Assembly (NCBI RefSeq): GCF_019793435.1
Contig: NZ_JAILYH010000006.1
Location: 186,001 to 250,000 of the forward strand
Length of the DNA: 64,000 nucleotides
From: Rhizobium redzepovicii
GTDB taxonomy: Bacteria; Pseudomonadota; Alphaproteobacteria; Rhizobiales; Rhizobiaceae
Reading direction: 5' to 3'
A program made the translations under genes and the position numbers. A model generated the notes under the pieces. That model had not been told where the DNA came from. It was given only the letters and a program-made list of their open reading frames with translations, and ran no database searches. Each line of letters starts with the position of its first letter. The stretch's first letter is position 1. This document shows positions 17,941 to 26,716 of this stretch, piece after piece.

Positions 17941-18361
17941 CCTTTGCGCTTTCGCACGATTATTTTGGGGGCTTGCCATCGGCGGGCCCCTTTCTATTTG
18001 AAAAACCATCCGAGGCACTGTTAGTATTCTGCCGGTGGGAACCGGAATTGACTTTGCCGATGTTGGGAAGGGGCCGATGTTGTGCAAGGAAGAGTGCTTG
18101 GCAATGATGCCGTGATTCCGTAAGCCTATTGTCGGTGCTTGTATTTTAGTCGGTTGGAAGTGGTAAGCGCCGGTCCAGCCACGCGCTTCATAGTGTTGGT
18201 GTTCCGTTGTAATAAAGCTGTCACATCCGGGGAACGCGGGCGTTAGCGTGGCTTGAAAAGCGTAGTCAGAACCTCCACTTGTAGCAACAAGTGAGAGTGC
18301 CGGCCGGTCCCAAGCGGCCGTGCAGAGAGCCCGGTAACGGGACGATGGAAAGGACTTAAAA
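17941..18361. other. Long clpX-lon intergenic region
   Basis: This 421-base gap holds no convincing open frame. It contains a tandem-like GCCGATGTTG duplication near 18056-18085, the RpoH-like promoter at 18252-18280, and a leader with a CACTTGTAGCAACAAGTG hairpin (18277-18294) before lon. Confidence 0.5.
18252..18280 (+). promoter_or_regulatory. Candidate heat-shock (RpoH) promoter of lon
   Basis: CTTGAA (18252-18257), a 17-base spacer and CCACTT (18275-18280) resemble the rhizobial RpoH pattern. It lies about 80 bases before lon, a typical heat-shock gene, which raises the credibility of the match. Confidence 0.5.
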
Positions 18362-20779
18362 ATGACGAAGAAAACGTCTGTAGCGAGCAGCACTGCCTAC
18401 CCTGTTCTGCCTTTGCGCGACATCGTGGTTTTCCCGCATATGATCGTGCCGCTGTTCGTCGGACGGGAAAAGTCGATCCGTGCGCTCGAAGAGGTCATGG
18501 GTTCCGACAAGCAGATCATGCTGGTGACGCAGATCAACGCCAGTGACGACGATCCGGATCCCTCCGCGATCCACAAGGTCGGCACCGTGGCGAACGTATT
18601 GCAGCTCTTGAAGCTGCCCGATGGCACGGTCAAGGTTCTGGTCGAAGGCCGCGCCCGCGCCGAGATCGACACCTATACCAGCCGCGAAGATTTCTATGAG
18701 GCGCTCGGCCATGTGCTTGAGGAGCCGCACGACGATCCGGTCGAGCTGGAAGCCTTGTCGCGTTCGGTCGTCTCCGAATTCGAAAGCTATGTGAAGCTCA
18801 ACAAGAAGATTTCGCCTGAGGTGGTAGGTGCCGCCAGCCAGATCGACGACTATTCCAAGCTCGCCGATACGGTCGCTTCGCATCTGTCGATCAAGATCAC
18901 CGAGAAGCAGGAGATGCTGGAAACCACCAGCGTCAAGGCCCGCCTCGAAAAGGCCCTCGGCTTCATGGAAGGCGAGATTTCGGTCCTGCAGGTCGAAAAG
19001 CGCATCCGCTCGCGCGTCAAGCGCCAGATGGAAAAGACCCAGCGCGAATACTACCTGAACGAACAGATGAAGGCGATCCAGAAGGAACTCGGCGACGGCG
19101 AAGAAGGCCGCGACGAGATGAGCGAACTGGAAGAGCGCATCGCCAAGACCAAGCTCTCCAAGGAGGCCCGTGAAAAGGCTGACGCGGAGCTGAAGAAGCT
19201 GCGCCAGATGAGCCCGATGTCGGCTGAAGCCACCGTCGTGCGCAATTATCTGGACTGGCTGCTCGGCATCCCCTGGGGCAAGAAGTCGAAGATCAAGGCC
19301 GATCTCAACAATGCCGAGAAGATCCTCGAAGCCGATCACTTCGGTCTCGACAAGGTCAAGGAGCGCATCGTCGAATATCTGGCCGTGCAGGCTCGCGCCA
19401 CCAAGATCAAGGGCCCGATCCTGTGCCTCGTCGGCCCTCCCGGTGTCGGCAAGACCTCGCTCGCCCAGTCGATCGCCAAGGCGACCGGCCGTGAGTATGT
19501 CCGCATGGCGCTCGGCGGCGTTCGTGACGAAGCCGAAATCCGCGGCCACCGCCGCACCTATATCGGCTCGATGCCCGGCAAGGTCATCCAGTCGATGAAG
19601 AAGGCGAAGAAGTCGAACCCGCTGTTCCTGCTCGACGAAATCGACAAGCTCGGCCAGGACTATCGCGGTGATCCGTCTTCGGCCCTGCTCGAGGTGCTCG
19701 ATCCGGCGCAGAACTCGACCTTCATGGATCATTACCTGGAAGTCGAATACGACCTGTCGGACGTGATGTTCATCACGACGGCGAATACGCTGAACATCCC
19801 TGCGCCGCTGATGGACCGCATGGAGATCATCCGTATCGCCGGCTACACCGAAGATGAAAAGCGCGAGATCGCCAAGCGGCATCTGCTGCCGAAGGCCATC
19901 AAGGAACATGCGTTGCAGCCGGAAGAATTCTCGGTCAGCGACGACGCTCTGATGGCGATCAGCCAGCAGTACACCCGTGAAGCCGGTGTGCGCAGCTTCG
20001 AACGTGAACTGATGAAGCTCGCCCGCAAGGCGGTCACCGAGATCATCAAGGGCAAGACGAAGTCCGTGCATGTGACGGCCGCCAACATCTCCGACTATCT
20101 GGGTGTTCCGCGCTTCCGCCATGGCGAAGCCGAGGGCGAGGATCAGGTCGGCGTTGTCACCGGCCTTGCCTGGACGGAAGTCGGCGGCGAACTGCTGACC
20201 ATCGAAGGCGTGATGATGCCGGGCAAGGGCCGCATGACGGTCACCGGCAATCTGAAGGAAGTCATGAAGGAATCGATCTCGGCGGCGGCCTCCTACGTCC
20301 GCTCGCGCGCTGTCGATTTCGGCATCGAGCCGCCGCGCTTCGACAAGAGCGACATCCACGTGCACGTGCCGGAAGGCGCGACGCCGAAGGATGGCCCCTC
20401 GGCCGGCGTCGCTATGGCGACCGCCATCGTCTCGATCATGACCGGTATCCCGGTGAACAGACACGTGGCCATGACCGGTGAAATCACCCTTCGCGGCCGT
20501 GTGCTGCCGATCGGCGGTCTCAAGGAAAAGCTGCTCGCAGCGCTTCGTGGCGGCATCAAGAAGGTGCTGATTCCGGAAGAAAACGCCAAGGACCTGGCGG
20601 AGATTCCGGACAACGTGAAGAACAGCATGGAGATCATCCCGGTGTCCCGCATGGGCGAGGTGATCAAGCATGCGCTGGTCCGGCGGCCGGAGCCGATCGA
20701 ATGGGACGGCACGGTGGAAACGCCTGTCATCACCTCGGTCGAAGGCCTCGACGAGACGGGCGCGACCATAGCGCATTGA
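18362..20779 (+). CDS. lon: ATP-dependent protease Lon
   Basis: Lon is a homohexameric cytoplasmic AAA+ serine protease for misfolded and regulatory proteins. The 805 residues show the N-terminal substrate-binding domain ([15 protein letters not shown]), a coiled-coil middle region, Walker A GPPGVGKT near residue 358, Walker [10 protein letters not shown], and the C-terminal protease domain with the Ser680 ([11 protein letters not shown]) and Lys723 (GLKEKLL) dyad. AAGGA lies 8 bases before the ATG. A strong terminator at 20822-20852 closes the unit. Confidence 0.98.
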   Translation: MTKKTSVASSTAYPVLPLRDIVVFPHMIVPLFVGREKSIRALEEVMGSDKQIMLVTQINASDDDPDPSAIHKVGTVANVLQLLKLPDGTVKVLVEGRARAEIDTYTSREDFYEALGHVLEEPHDDPVELEALSRSVVSEFESYVKLNKKISPEVVGAASQIDDYSKLADTVASHLSIKITEKQEMLETTSVKARLEKALGFMEGEISVLQVEKRIRSRVKRQMEKTQREYYLNEQMKAIQKELGDGEEGRDEMSELEERIAKTKLSKEAREKADAELKKLRQMSPMSAEATVVRNYLDWLLGIPWGKKSKIKADLNNAEKILEADHFGLDKVKERIVEYLAVQARATKIKGPILCLVGPPGVGKTSLAQSIAKATGREYVRMALGGVRDEAEIRGHRRTYIGSMPGKVIQSMKKAKKSNPLFLLDEIDKLGQDYRGDPSSALLEVLDPAQNSTFMDHYLEVEYDLSDVMFITTANTLNIPAPLMDRMEIIRIAGYTEDEKREIAKRHLLPKAIKEHALQPEEFSVSDDALMAISQQYTREAGVRSFERELMKLARKAVTEIIKGKTKSVHVTAANISDYLGVPRFRHGEAEGEDQVGVVTGLAWTEVGGELLTIEGVMMPGKGRMTVTGNLKEVMKESISAAASYVRSRAVDFGIEPPRFDKSDIHVHVPEGATPKDGPSAGVAMATAIVSIMTGIPVNRHVAMTGEITLRGRVLPIGGLKEKLLAALRGGIKKVLIPEENAKDLAEIPDNVKNSMEIIPVSRMGEVIKHALVRRPEPIEWDGTVETPVITSVEGLDETGATIAH

Positions 20780-20821
20780 GTGGCCTCGGCCACATTTATG
20801 CCCCATTGGCTGAAAAGACGG

Positions 20822-20852
20822 AAAAAGGCTGGCGAAAACGCCAGCCTTTTTT
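20822..20852 (+). terminator. Rho-independent terminator of lon
   Basis: AAGGCTGGCG / CGCCAGCCTT stem with an AAAA loop and a run of six T. It lies 43 bases after the lon stop. Confidence 0.92.
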
Positions 20853-20985
20853 GTGAAAACGTCATGTAGACGCTTGCTTTTCCTTGATTTGCAGGGCTTT
20901 TGGGTTCCCGGCGGGCCTGATGAAACCTATTCTGCGCCTAGCTTACTTTTGAGTCGTTTCGTACCATTTAGAAAGGGGTGGAAAC

Positions 20986-21261
20986 ATGAACAAGAATGAA
21001 CTCGTGTCCGCAGTCGCCGAAAAGGCAGGACTGACGAAGTCTGACGCGGCTTCCGCTGTTGACGCGGTTTTTGACGTTGTCCAGGGTGAACTCAAGAACA
21101 AGGGCGACATCCGCCTCGCAGGGTTCGGCAGCTTCACCGTTTCTCATCGTGCCGCATCGAAGGGCCGCAACCCGTCGACGGGCGCTGAAGTCGACATTCC
21201 GGCTCGCAACGTGCCGAAGTTCACGCCCGGCAAGGGCCTGAAGGACGCCGTCAACGGCTGA
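20986..21261 (+). CDS. hupB: DNA-binding protein HU (HU-beta type)
   Basis: HU is a small dimeric nucleoid protein that bends DNA. The 91 residues start MNKNELVSAVAEKAGL and contain the HU signature GFGSFTVSHRAASKGRNPSTG, with the DNA-binding arm around residues 50-75 and the intercalating proline in RNPSTG. An AGAAAGGGGTG RBS precedes the ATG. lon followed by hupB is conserved in many proteobacteria, but the terminator between them indicates separate transcription. Confidence 0.97.
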   Translation: MNKNELVSAVAEKAGLTKSDAASAVDAVFDVVQGELKNKGDIRLAGFGSFTVSHRAASKGRNPSTGAEVDIPARNVPKFTPGKGLKDAVNG

Positions 21262-21312
21262 TCTGAGATTATCCGCCAGCCGTAAACGAGACCGGCTGTG
21301 CAGGATTTGGGA

Positions 21313-21339
21313 GGGGTTCGGCTTTGCCGGACCCCTTTT
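21313..21339 (+). terminator. Rho-independent terminator of hupB
   Basis: GGGGTTCGGC / GCCGGACCCC stem with a TTT loop followed by TTTT, about 50 bases after the hupB stop. Confidence 0.88.
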
Positions 21340-21387
21340 GCTTTCGCCGCTTGCCGCATGCGGCGCATTGTTCTACGACAGAGCTGT

Positions 21388-21530
21388 TCTCAGGGCGGGG
21401 TGAAACTCCCCACCGGCGGTAAGGGTCTCGGCCCGAGCCCGCGAGCGCCTTCCCAAGCTGTCGCTTGGGAAGGGTCAGCAGATCCGGTGCGATTCCGGAG
21501 CCGACGGTCAAAGTCCGGATGGAAGAGAAT
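21388..21530 (+). promoter_or_regulatory. FMN riboswitch (RFN element)
   Basis: This stretch carries the conserved RFN core blocks in order: CAGGGCGGGGTGAAA, CCCCACCGGCGGTAA, AGCCCGCGAGC, a variable stem (CCTTCCCAAG / CTTGGGAAGG), CAGCAGATCCGGTG, ATTCCGG, CCGACGGT and AAAGTCCGGATG. It binds flavin mononucleotide and represses the downstream gene when flavin is plentiful. It lies about 90 bases before the ribN-like gene, with no obvious terminator between them, so control may be at translation or by an expression-platform fold near 21530-21615. Confidence 0.95.
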
Positions 21531-21618
21531 GAGCATGGCCGCGTGCGGGGCAGGAGACTGCCAGCGTCAGCGTGCCGTCGCTCGTTGCGTCCTGATTTAT
21601 GTTGGTCCCTGGTTTCGG

Positions 21619-22539
21619 ATGAAAGACATGAATCAGAATTCCCTTGCAGTGTCGCAGTCGCGCGCCTTTGCCGGCGCAGCTTTCATGGTGCTTGGAGGCG
21701 TGGTCTTCTCGCTCCTCAACGTCGTCACCCAGTGGCTGACGATGAAGCTCGCCTTTCCCTCGGCTTCCGCGGCCTTCTGGCAATATGCTTTCGCATTTCT
21801 GTTCTCCTTGCCCTTCCTGCGCAAATCAGGCCTTTCGGCAATGCGCACCGATTATCCCTGGCGGCATATTGTGCGCGTGATCTTTGCCGCGCTCGGCGTC
21901 GAGGCCTGGATTTCCGGCCTTGCGTCGGTGCCGATCTGGCAGGCGATCGCCCTCGTCATGACCTCGCCTTTCTTCATCATTCTCGGCGCCCGCCTGTTCC
22001 TCGGCGAACGTGTCGGTCCTGTCCGGTGGGCGGCGACCGGTGTCGGCTTTGCCGGCGCGATGATCATCCTGCAGCCATGGTCCGACAGCTTCACCTGGGC
22101 AGCCCTGCTGCCGGTGCTCTCGGCGCTGTTCTGGGGCGCCTCGTCGCTGATCACCAAGAGCCTGACCGGCATCGAAAAGCCCGAGACGATCACCGTCTGG
22201 CTGCTGGTGCTGCTGACGCCGATCAATGGCGGCCTGGCGCTCGCGGCGGGCTTTGCCGTGCCGACGGGCACCGCGCTTGCTCTCTTCCTGCTGGCCGGCC
22301 TGCTGACGGTCGTAGCGCAATACCTGCTGACCCTTGCCTATGCCAGCGCCGACGCCGCCTACGTCCAGCCCTTCGACAATCTGAAGCTGCCGTTGAATGT
22401 GCTGGCCGGCTGGCTGTTCTTCGGTTATGCGCCGGCCGGTTATCTTTGGCTCGGAGCTGCTCTCATCCTTGCCGCCTCGCTTTTCATCATGCGCGACGAG
22501 ATGCGCCGGGAAAAGGGCGGCCTGACGCAAACCGCGTGA
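21619..22539 (+). CDS. ribN: RibN-type riboflavin transporter (EamA/DMT family)
   Basis: Predicted to carry riboflavin across the inner membrane. The 306-residue protein has ten helices in two EamA repeats (for example MVLGGVVFSLLNVV and LLPVLSALFWGASSLITKSL). EamA proteins transport many substrates; the FMN riboswitch immediately upstream is what points to RibN, the riboflavin transporter known from R. leguminosarum. The start is ATG 21619 or the second ATG at 21628, which has a slightly better GGATGA ribosome binding site. Longer frames would run into the riboswitch and are rejected. Confidence 0.88.
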   Translation: MKDMNQNSLAVSQSRAFAGAAFMVLGGVVFSLLNVVTQWLTMKLAFPSASAAFWQYAFAFLFSLPFLRKSGLSAMRTDYPWRHIVRVIFAALGVEAWISGLASVPIWQAIALVMTSPFFIILGARLFLGERVGPVRWAATGVGFAGAMIILQPWSDSFTWAALLPVLSALFWGASSLITKSLTGIEKPETITVWLLVLLTPINGGLALAAGFAVPTGTALALFLLAGLLTVVAQYLLTLAYASADAAYVQPFDNLKLPLNVLAGWLFFGYAPAGYLWLGAALILAASLFIMRDEMRREKGGLTQTA

Positions 22540-22550
22540 AATGGCGGGGG

Positions 22551-22568
22551 CTGTCATGCCTCTGTCAT
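22551..22568 (+). promoter_or_regulatory. Pho box (PhoB binding site)
   Basis: Two perfect CTGTCAT half-sites (22551-22557 and 22562-22568) are separated by four bases, exactly the alphaproteobacterial PhoB pattern. The site lies 54 bases before the start of the phytase/esterase-like gene, so that gene is likely induced by phosphate starvation. Confidence 0.88.
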
Positions 22569-22585
22569 GGCAGTCCCGCAGAAAA

Positions 22586-22613
22586 CCCATGTTTCGACTA
22601 TTCGACACATGGG
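22586..22613 (+). promoter_or_regulatory. Inverted repeat over the ribosome binding site
   Basis: CCCATGTTTCGA (22586-22597) and TCGACACATGGG (22602-22613) match in 11 of 12 positions around a 4-base loop. The right arm runs into the GGGGGA ribosome binding site of the next gene (22611-22616). In RNA it could hide that site; in DNA it could be an operator. Confidence 0.55.
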
Positions 22614-22621
22614 GGATTTTC

Positions 22622-24820
22622 ATGACCATTTCATCGCGCAAGGCAGCACTTGCTGCCGTGCTTCTCGCTTCCGTTGCCTTCCCGGCCGCCGCCGAGCCGG
22701 TTTTCAACCGCATCGCCTCCTTCCCGGTCGCCCAGAACCTGCCTGCCGACAAGGACAAGCTCTCGGCGACTTCAGCCGAAATCATCACCGCGACCGACGA
22801 CGGCAACACGCTGATCTATAGCGATAGCCCGCTCGGTGCGATCGGCTTCATCGACATCACCGATGCCAAGGCCCCGAAATCAGGCGGCGCGCTGATGATG
22901 GACGGCGAGCCGACCTCGGTCACCTCGAGCGCCGGCAAGGCGCTGGTCGCCGTCAATACCTCCGAAAGCAAGGCCAAGCCCTCGGGCCGTCTGGCGATCG
23001 TCGACGTGGCGACGAAGAAGATCGAGAACACCTGCGATCTCGGCGGCCAGCCGGATTCGATCGCGCTCAACAGGGACAAGACGCTCGGCGCCATCGCGAT
23101 CGAAAACGAGCGCGACGAAGAGGTCAATGACGGCAAGATCCCGCAGATGCCGGCCGGCGATCTGGTCGTCTTCCAGCTCAAGAACGGTGCCGTCGATTGC
23201 GCCACCATCAAGCACGTGGCGCTGACCGGCCTTGCCGGCGTCGCCCCTGACGATCCGGAGCCGGAATTCGTCGCCTTTAACGGCTTGAACGAGATCGCAC
23301 TGACGCTGCAGGAAAACAACGAGATCGTCATCATCGACGCCACTACGGCTGAGGTGAAAACGCATTTCTCCGCCGGCAGCGTCGATCTTACCGGCATCGA
23401 CACCAAGCGTGACGGCGCTCTGAAATTCACCGGCGAATTGAAGGGCGTTCCGCGTGAGCCCGACGCCGTGAAGTGGCTGGACGACAACCGCCTCGTCATC
23501 GCCAACGAAGGCGATTACCAGGGCGGCTCGCGCGGTTTCACCATCTTCGACAAGACGGGCAAGCTTCTCTACGAATCGGGCGCATCCTTCGAACGCGCCG
23601 TCGCCCATATCGGCCACTATCCGGAAAGCCGTTCGGGATCGAAGGGCGTCGAGCCAGAAGGCCTCGAAGCCGCCAAGTTCGGCGACGACCAGTATTTCTT
23701 CCTGCTCGCCGAGCGCGCCTCGGTCGTCGGCGTCTTTAAAGATACCGGCGCCGATCCCGAGCTCGTGCAGCTGCTGCCATCGGGCATTTCGCCGGAAGGC
23801 GGGATCGCCATTCCCCAGCGCAACCTCTTCGCCACTGCCAACGAGCTCGACCTCGGCAAGGATGGCGGCACGCGCTCGCATGTGATGATCTATGAGCGTT
23901 CGGAAGGCGAGAAAGCCTATCCTCAGATCGTTTCCGCCGAAAAGGACGGCAATCCGATCGGCTTCGCAGCCCTATCGGGTCTCGCTGCCGTTCCCGGCAA
24001 GCCGGGCAGGCTCTATGCCGTCAGCGACAGCGTTCTCGGCTTGCAGCCGACGATCTACACGATCGATGCCAGCAAGAAGCCGGCGGTGATCACCGATGCG
24101 CTCATCGTCAAGCGCGACGGCGCCCCGGCCCAGAAGCTCGACATCGAAGGCATCGCGGTGGCCGCCGATGGCTCATTCTGGCTCGCCTCGGAAGGCTACA
24201 GCGAGCGTCTCGTCCCTCACGCCCTCTACAACGTCAACGCCAAAGGCGATATCAAGGCCGAGATCGCGCTGCCGAAGGAACTCGCCGCCAACGAAATCCG
24301 CTACGGCTTCGAAGGTGTCACCATTGTCGGCACCGGCGACGATGCCACGCTCTGGATGGCTGTCCAGCGCGAATGGGGTGACGACGAGAAGGGCTTCGTC
24401 AAGCTAGTCTCCTACAATCCGAAGAAGAAGGAATGGGGTGCCGTGCGCTATCCGCTCGACAAGACGGAAAGCGGCTGGGTCGGCCTGTCTGAAATCTCGG
24501 CGCAGGGCGACAGCGTCTACATCATCGAACGCGACAACCTCGTCGGCGACGCTGCCAAGCTGAAGAAGCTCTACAAGGTGGCGATCGCGGAGCTGAAGCC
24601 CGCCAAGCTCGGCGGCGAACTGCCGGTCGTCAAGAAAACCGAAGCCCATGACTTCCTCGGCGAACTGAAGACCACGACCAACGGTTACGTGCTCGACAAG
24701 CTCGAAGGCTTCACCTTCGACGCCTCAGGCAAGCCCTACGCCGTCACCGACAACGACGGCGTCAGCGATTCCTCCGGCGAGACGCTGTTCTTCCCGGTTG
24801 AGCTGAACGCGACGAACTGA
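22622..24820 (+). CDS. Secreted phytase/esterase-like protein
   Basis: A periplasmic or secreted protein of 732 residues with a signal peptide (KAALAAVLLASVAFPAAAEP, cleavage near residue 24). The first 400 or so residues are beta-propeller-like repeats resembling the choice-of-anchor I/alkaline-phosphatase-associated domain (EIVIIDATTAEV, PREPDAVKWLDDNRLVIANE). Residues from about 430 match the 'esterase-like activity of phytase' domain (LSGLAAVPGKPGRLYAVSDS, LDIEGIAVAADGSFWLASEG). The Pho box upstream suggests a role in releasing phosphate from organic esters. The exact substrate is unknown and no classical phytase catalytic motif was identified. Confidence 0.85.
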   Translation: MTISSRKAALAAVLLASVAFPAAAEPVFNRIASFPVAQNLPADKDKLSATSAEIITATDDGNTLIYSDSPLGAIGFIDITDAKAPKSGGALMMDGEPTSVTSSAGKALVAVNTSESKAKPSGRLAIVDVATKKIENTCDLGGQPDSIALNRDKTLGAIAIENERDEEVNDGKIPQMPAGDLVVFQLKNGAVDCATIKHVALTGLAGVAPDDPEPEFVAFNGLNEIALTLQENNEIVIIDATTAEVKTHFSAGSVDLTGIDTKRDGALKFTGELKGVPREPDAVKWLDDNRLVIANEGDYQGGSRGFTIFDKTGKLLYESGASFERAVAHIGHYPESRSGSKGVEPEGLEAAKFGDDQYFFLLAERASVVGVFKDTGADPELVQLLPSGISPEGGIAIPQRNLFATANELDLGKDGGTRSHVMIYERSEGEKAYPQIVSAEKDGNPIGFAALSGLAAVPGKPGRLYAVSDSVLGLQPTIYTIDASKKPAVITDALIVKRDGAPAQKLDIEGIAVAADGSFWLASEGYSERLVPHALYNVNAKGDIKAEIALPKELAANEIRYGFEGVTIVGTGDDATLWMAVQREWGDDEKGFVKLVSYNPKKKEWGAVRYPLDKTESGWVGLSEISAQGDSVYIIERDNLVGDAAKLKKLYKVAIAELKPAKLGGELPVVKKTEAHDFLGELKTTTNGYVLDKLEGFTFDASGKPYAVTDNDGVSDSSGETLFFPVELNATN

Positions 24821-24843
24821 GTTGGGATAAAGAGATAAAGGAA

Positions 24844-24867
24844 GAGGCCGGGCGAAAGCCCGGCCTC
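24844..24867 (+). terminator. Hairpin after the phytase-like gene
   Basis: A perfect GAGGCCGGGC / GCCCGGCCTC stem with a GAAA tetraloop, 23 bases after the stop. The T-run is poor (TGTCGTTG), so termination may be partly factor-dependent. Confidence 0.65.
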
Positions 24868-24885
24868 TGTCGTTGAATCCAAGAC

Positions 24886-25040
24886 CCCTCCCCACAAGGG
24901 GAGGGGCTAAGATGCCGCACCGCTTCACGTAAACTCCATCGTATGAATTCGTCGAACGGTAACAGCCAGCAAGACCTCTGCTTTTGGTCGCTGCCGGACA
25001 ACAGCGCCTAGTCGCTCCCCCTTATGGGGAGGGGTAGAGC
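24886..25040. repeat. GC-rich palindrome pair flanking a 100-bp spacer
   Basis: Two related palindromes, CCCCTCCCC-ACAA-GGGGAGGGG (24888-24909) and CTCCCCCTTATGGGGAGGGG (25015-25034), frame about 105 bases with no gene. This resembles the RIME/mosaic intergenic repeats described in rhizobia, but I could not match it to a named family. Confidence 0.5.
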
Positions 25041-25077
25041 GGCAGCCCACAACCCTCAAAAACAAGCAGCTCCAGCC

Positions 25078-26064
25078 CTACCAGCGCTGATGCACATGCG
25101 GGGCGATCAGCCGCTCGTAGAGCTCGCGTGTCGCCGCCATGACATCGGCCGAGAGCGGCGCAAGATCGGCTGCCGCCGCATTGGCTCTCGCCTGTTCGCC
25201 ATTGCGGGCACCGGGGATGACGACGGTGACGGCGTCGGCCATCAGGATCCACCGAAGTGCAAAGGCGGCCATGGTGGCGCCTGTGGGCACCAGCTTGCGC
25301 ACCTCCTCCACCGCCTGCAGGCCGACCTCGAAGGGCACGCCGGCAAAGGTCTCGCCGACGTCGAAGGCCTCGCCGTGACGGTTGAAATTGCGGTGGTCGT
25401 CGCTGGCAAAGTGCGTTTCCCTGGTGATCTTGCCGGAGAGCAGACCGCTGGCCAACGGCACGCGGGCGATGATCGCCACGTTCCTGCGGCGCGCCTCCTG
25501 GAAAAACAGGTGGTCGGGGCGCTGGCGGAAGATGTTGTAGATGATCTGGATGCTGACGACGCCGGGATATTCGATCGCCTTCAGCCCGTCCTCGACCTTT
25601 TCGACGCTAACGCCATAACCCCTGATCTTGCCGGCCTTCTGCAGCGCGTCGAGACCTTCGAAGACCTCCGGCTGGTAAAACACCTCGCGCGGCGGGCAGT
25701 GAAGCTGCACGAGGTCGAGGCTGTCGACGGCAAGATTCTCAAGGCTGCGGTCGATGAAGCCTTCGAGATTGGCCTTGGTATAACCTTCGGCGACATGCGG
25801 GTTGAGCCGGCGGCCCGCCTTGGTGGCGACCATCGGGCGCTGGCCGCCACGCGTCTTGAGCACGTCGGCGATGATCTTTTCCGAGCGGCCGTCGCCATAT
25901 ACGTCGGCTGTATCGATGAAGGTCATGCCGGCATCGAGTGCGGCATTCAGCGCCGCGCGTCCATCCGCTTCGCTGATATCGCCCCATGAGCCGCCGATCT
26001 GCCAGGCGCCGAAGCCGACATTGGTGACCGTGAAGGGCATGCGGCCGAAAGCATGGTGTTTCAT
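25078..26064 (-). CDS. Aldo/keto reductase
   Basis: A cytoplasmic NADPH-dependent TIM-barrel oxidoreductase of 328 residues from ATG 26064, chosen because GGGAG lies just upstream. The family catalytic residues are visible: Asp and Tyr in DTADVYGDGRSE, Lys in VATKAGRR and His in QLHCPP. IPGARNGEQARANAAA near the C terminus is the cofactor 2'-phosphate loop. It groups with the larger AKR proteins that resemble L-galactose or pyridoxal dehydrogenases; the substrate is not predictable. The gene is divergent from the cupin gene at 26315. Confidence 0.9.
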   Translation of the reverse strand: MKHHAFGRMPFTVTNVGFGAWQIGGSWGDISEADGRAALNAALDAGMTFIDTADVYGDGRSEKIIADVLKTRGGQRPMVATKAGRRLNPHVAEGYTKANLEGFIDRSLENLAVDSLDLVQLHCPPREVFYQPEVFEGLDALQKAGKIRGYGVSVEKVEDGLKAIEYPGVVSIQIIYNIFRQRPDHLFFQEARRRNVAIIARVPLASGLLSGKITRETHFASDDHRNFNRHGEAFDVGETFAGVPFEVGLQAVEEVRKLVPTGATMAAFALRWILMADAVTVVIPGARNGEQARANAAAADLAPLSADVMAATRELYERLIAPHVHQRW

Positions 26065-26140
26065 GAGAAATTCTCCCAATGCATGTTGCCCGGAAGTGTG
26101 CAGCGGTTCCGGGATAGCGACATGCGTAAAAACAGAGAAC

Positions 26141-26182
26141 TAAAGCGCATCGCATCAACCAAGTTCAATGTGACGCGCTTTA
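26141..26182. repeat. Rhizobial short palindromic element, copy 2
   Basis: TAAAGCGCATCGC (26141-26153) and GTGACGCGCTTTA (26170-26182) are inverted arms matching in 11 of 13 positions. It is related to the element at 2576-2606. Its location in the divergent gap between two genes could place it in either promoter. Confidence 0.55.
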
Positions 26183-26314
26183 GGTGATGAAAGAGATTGG
26201 CCTATCAGCCGGGCGAGGATGCGGCAATTGTCGATCCGGCCTTGATTGGTCGCCTCGATGAAATATCGTCGGATTACAAGGCTTCAACTGCAATGGAATG
26301 GAAAAGGAAAGATC

Positions 26315-26716
26315 ATGGAGATCAAACCCGCCGGCTCTCGCCCCTCGATGACGCCGCCGGCCGACTATTTCACCGGCGCTGTTCGCCAGGACCCGCTGAT
26401 GGAGCCGCCGGCACCGGCCCGGGTGAAGGCAACCTCGGTTACTTTCGAGCCCGGCGCCCGCACCGCCTGGCACACGCATCCGCTCGGCCAGACGCTGATC
26501 GTCACTTTTGGCAAGGGCCTCGCCCAGAGCTGGGGCGGGGAAATCCGCGAGATTCGCGCCGGCGACACGGTCTGGTTTTCGCCGGGCGAGAAACATTGGC
26601 ACGGCGCTGGCGAGGATACGGCGATGACGCACATCGCCATTCACGAGGCGCTGGACGGCAAGCATGTCGACTGGATGGAACAGGTCAGCGACGCGCAATA
26701 TTTCGGCAAAAGCTGA
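26315..26716 (+). CDS. Cupin-domain protein
   Basis: A 133-residue one-domain cupin from ATG 26315. The two cupin motifs are intact: [21 protein letters not shown] (metal His pair and downstream Glu/Gln position) and [17 protein letters not shown] (third His), so it should bind a divalent metal. Close relatives are annotated as (R)-mandelonitrile lyase-like or carboxymuconolactone-decarboxylase-associated cupins; the reaction here is not known. Confidence 0.85.
   Translation: MEIKPAGSRPSMTPPADYFTGAVRQDPLMEPPAPARVKATSVTFEPGARTAWHTHPLGQTLIVTFGKGLAQSWGGEIREIRAGDTVWFSPGEKHWHGAGEDTAMTHIAIHEALDGKHVDWMEQVSDAQYFGKS

Noticed and set aside
16444-18393. 649-codon open frame antisense to clpX
   Set aside because: Shadow of clpX with no recognisable domain and no ribosome binding site.
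18356-20806. 816-codon open frame antisense to lon
   Set aside because: High-GC codon bias of lon creates a long mirrored frame. It has no family motifs and is rich in Arg, Asp and His in the way of shadow frames; lon on the other strand is unmistakable.
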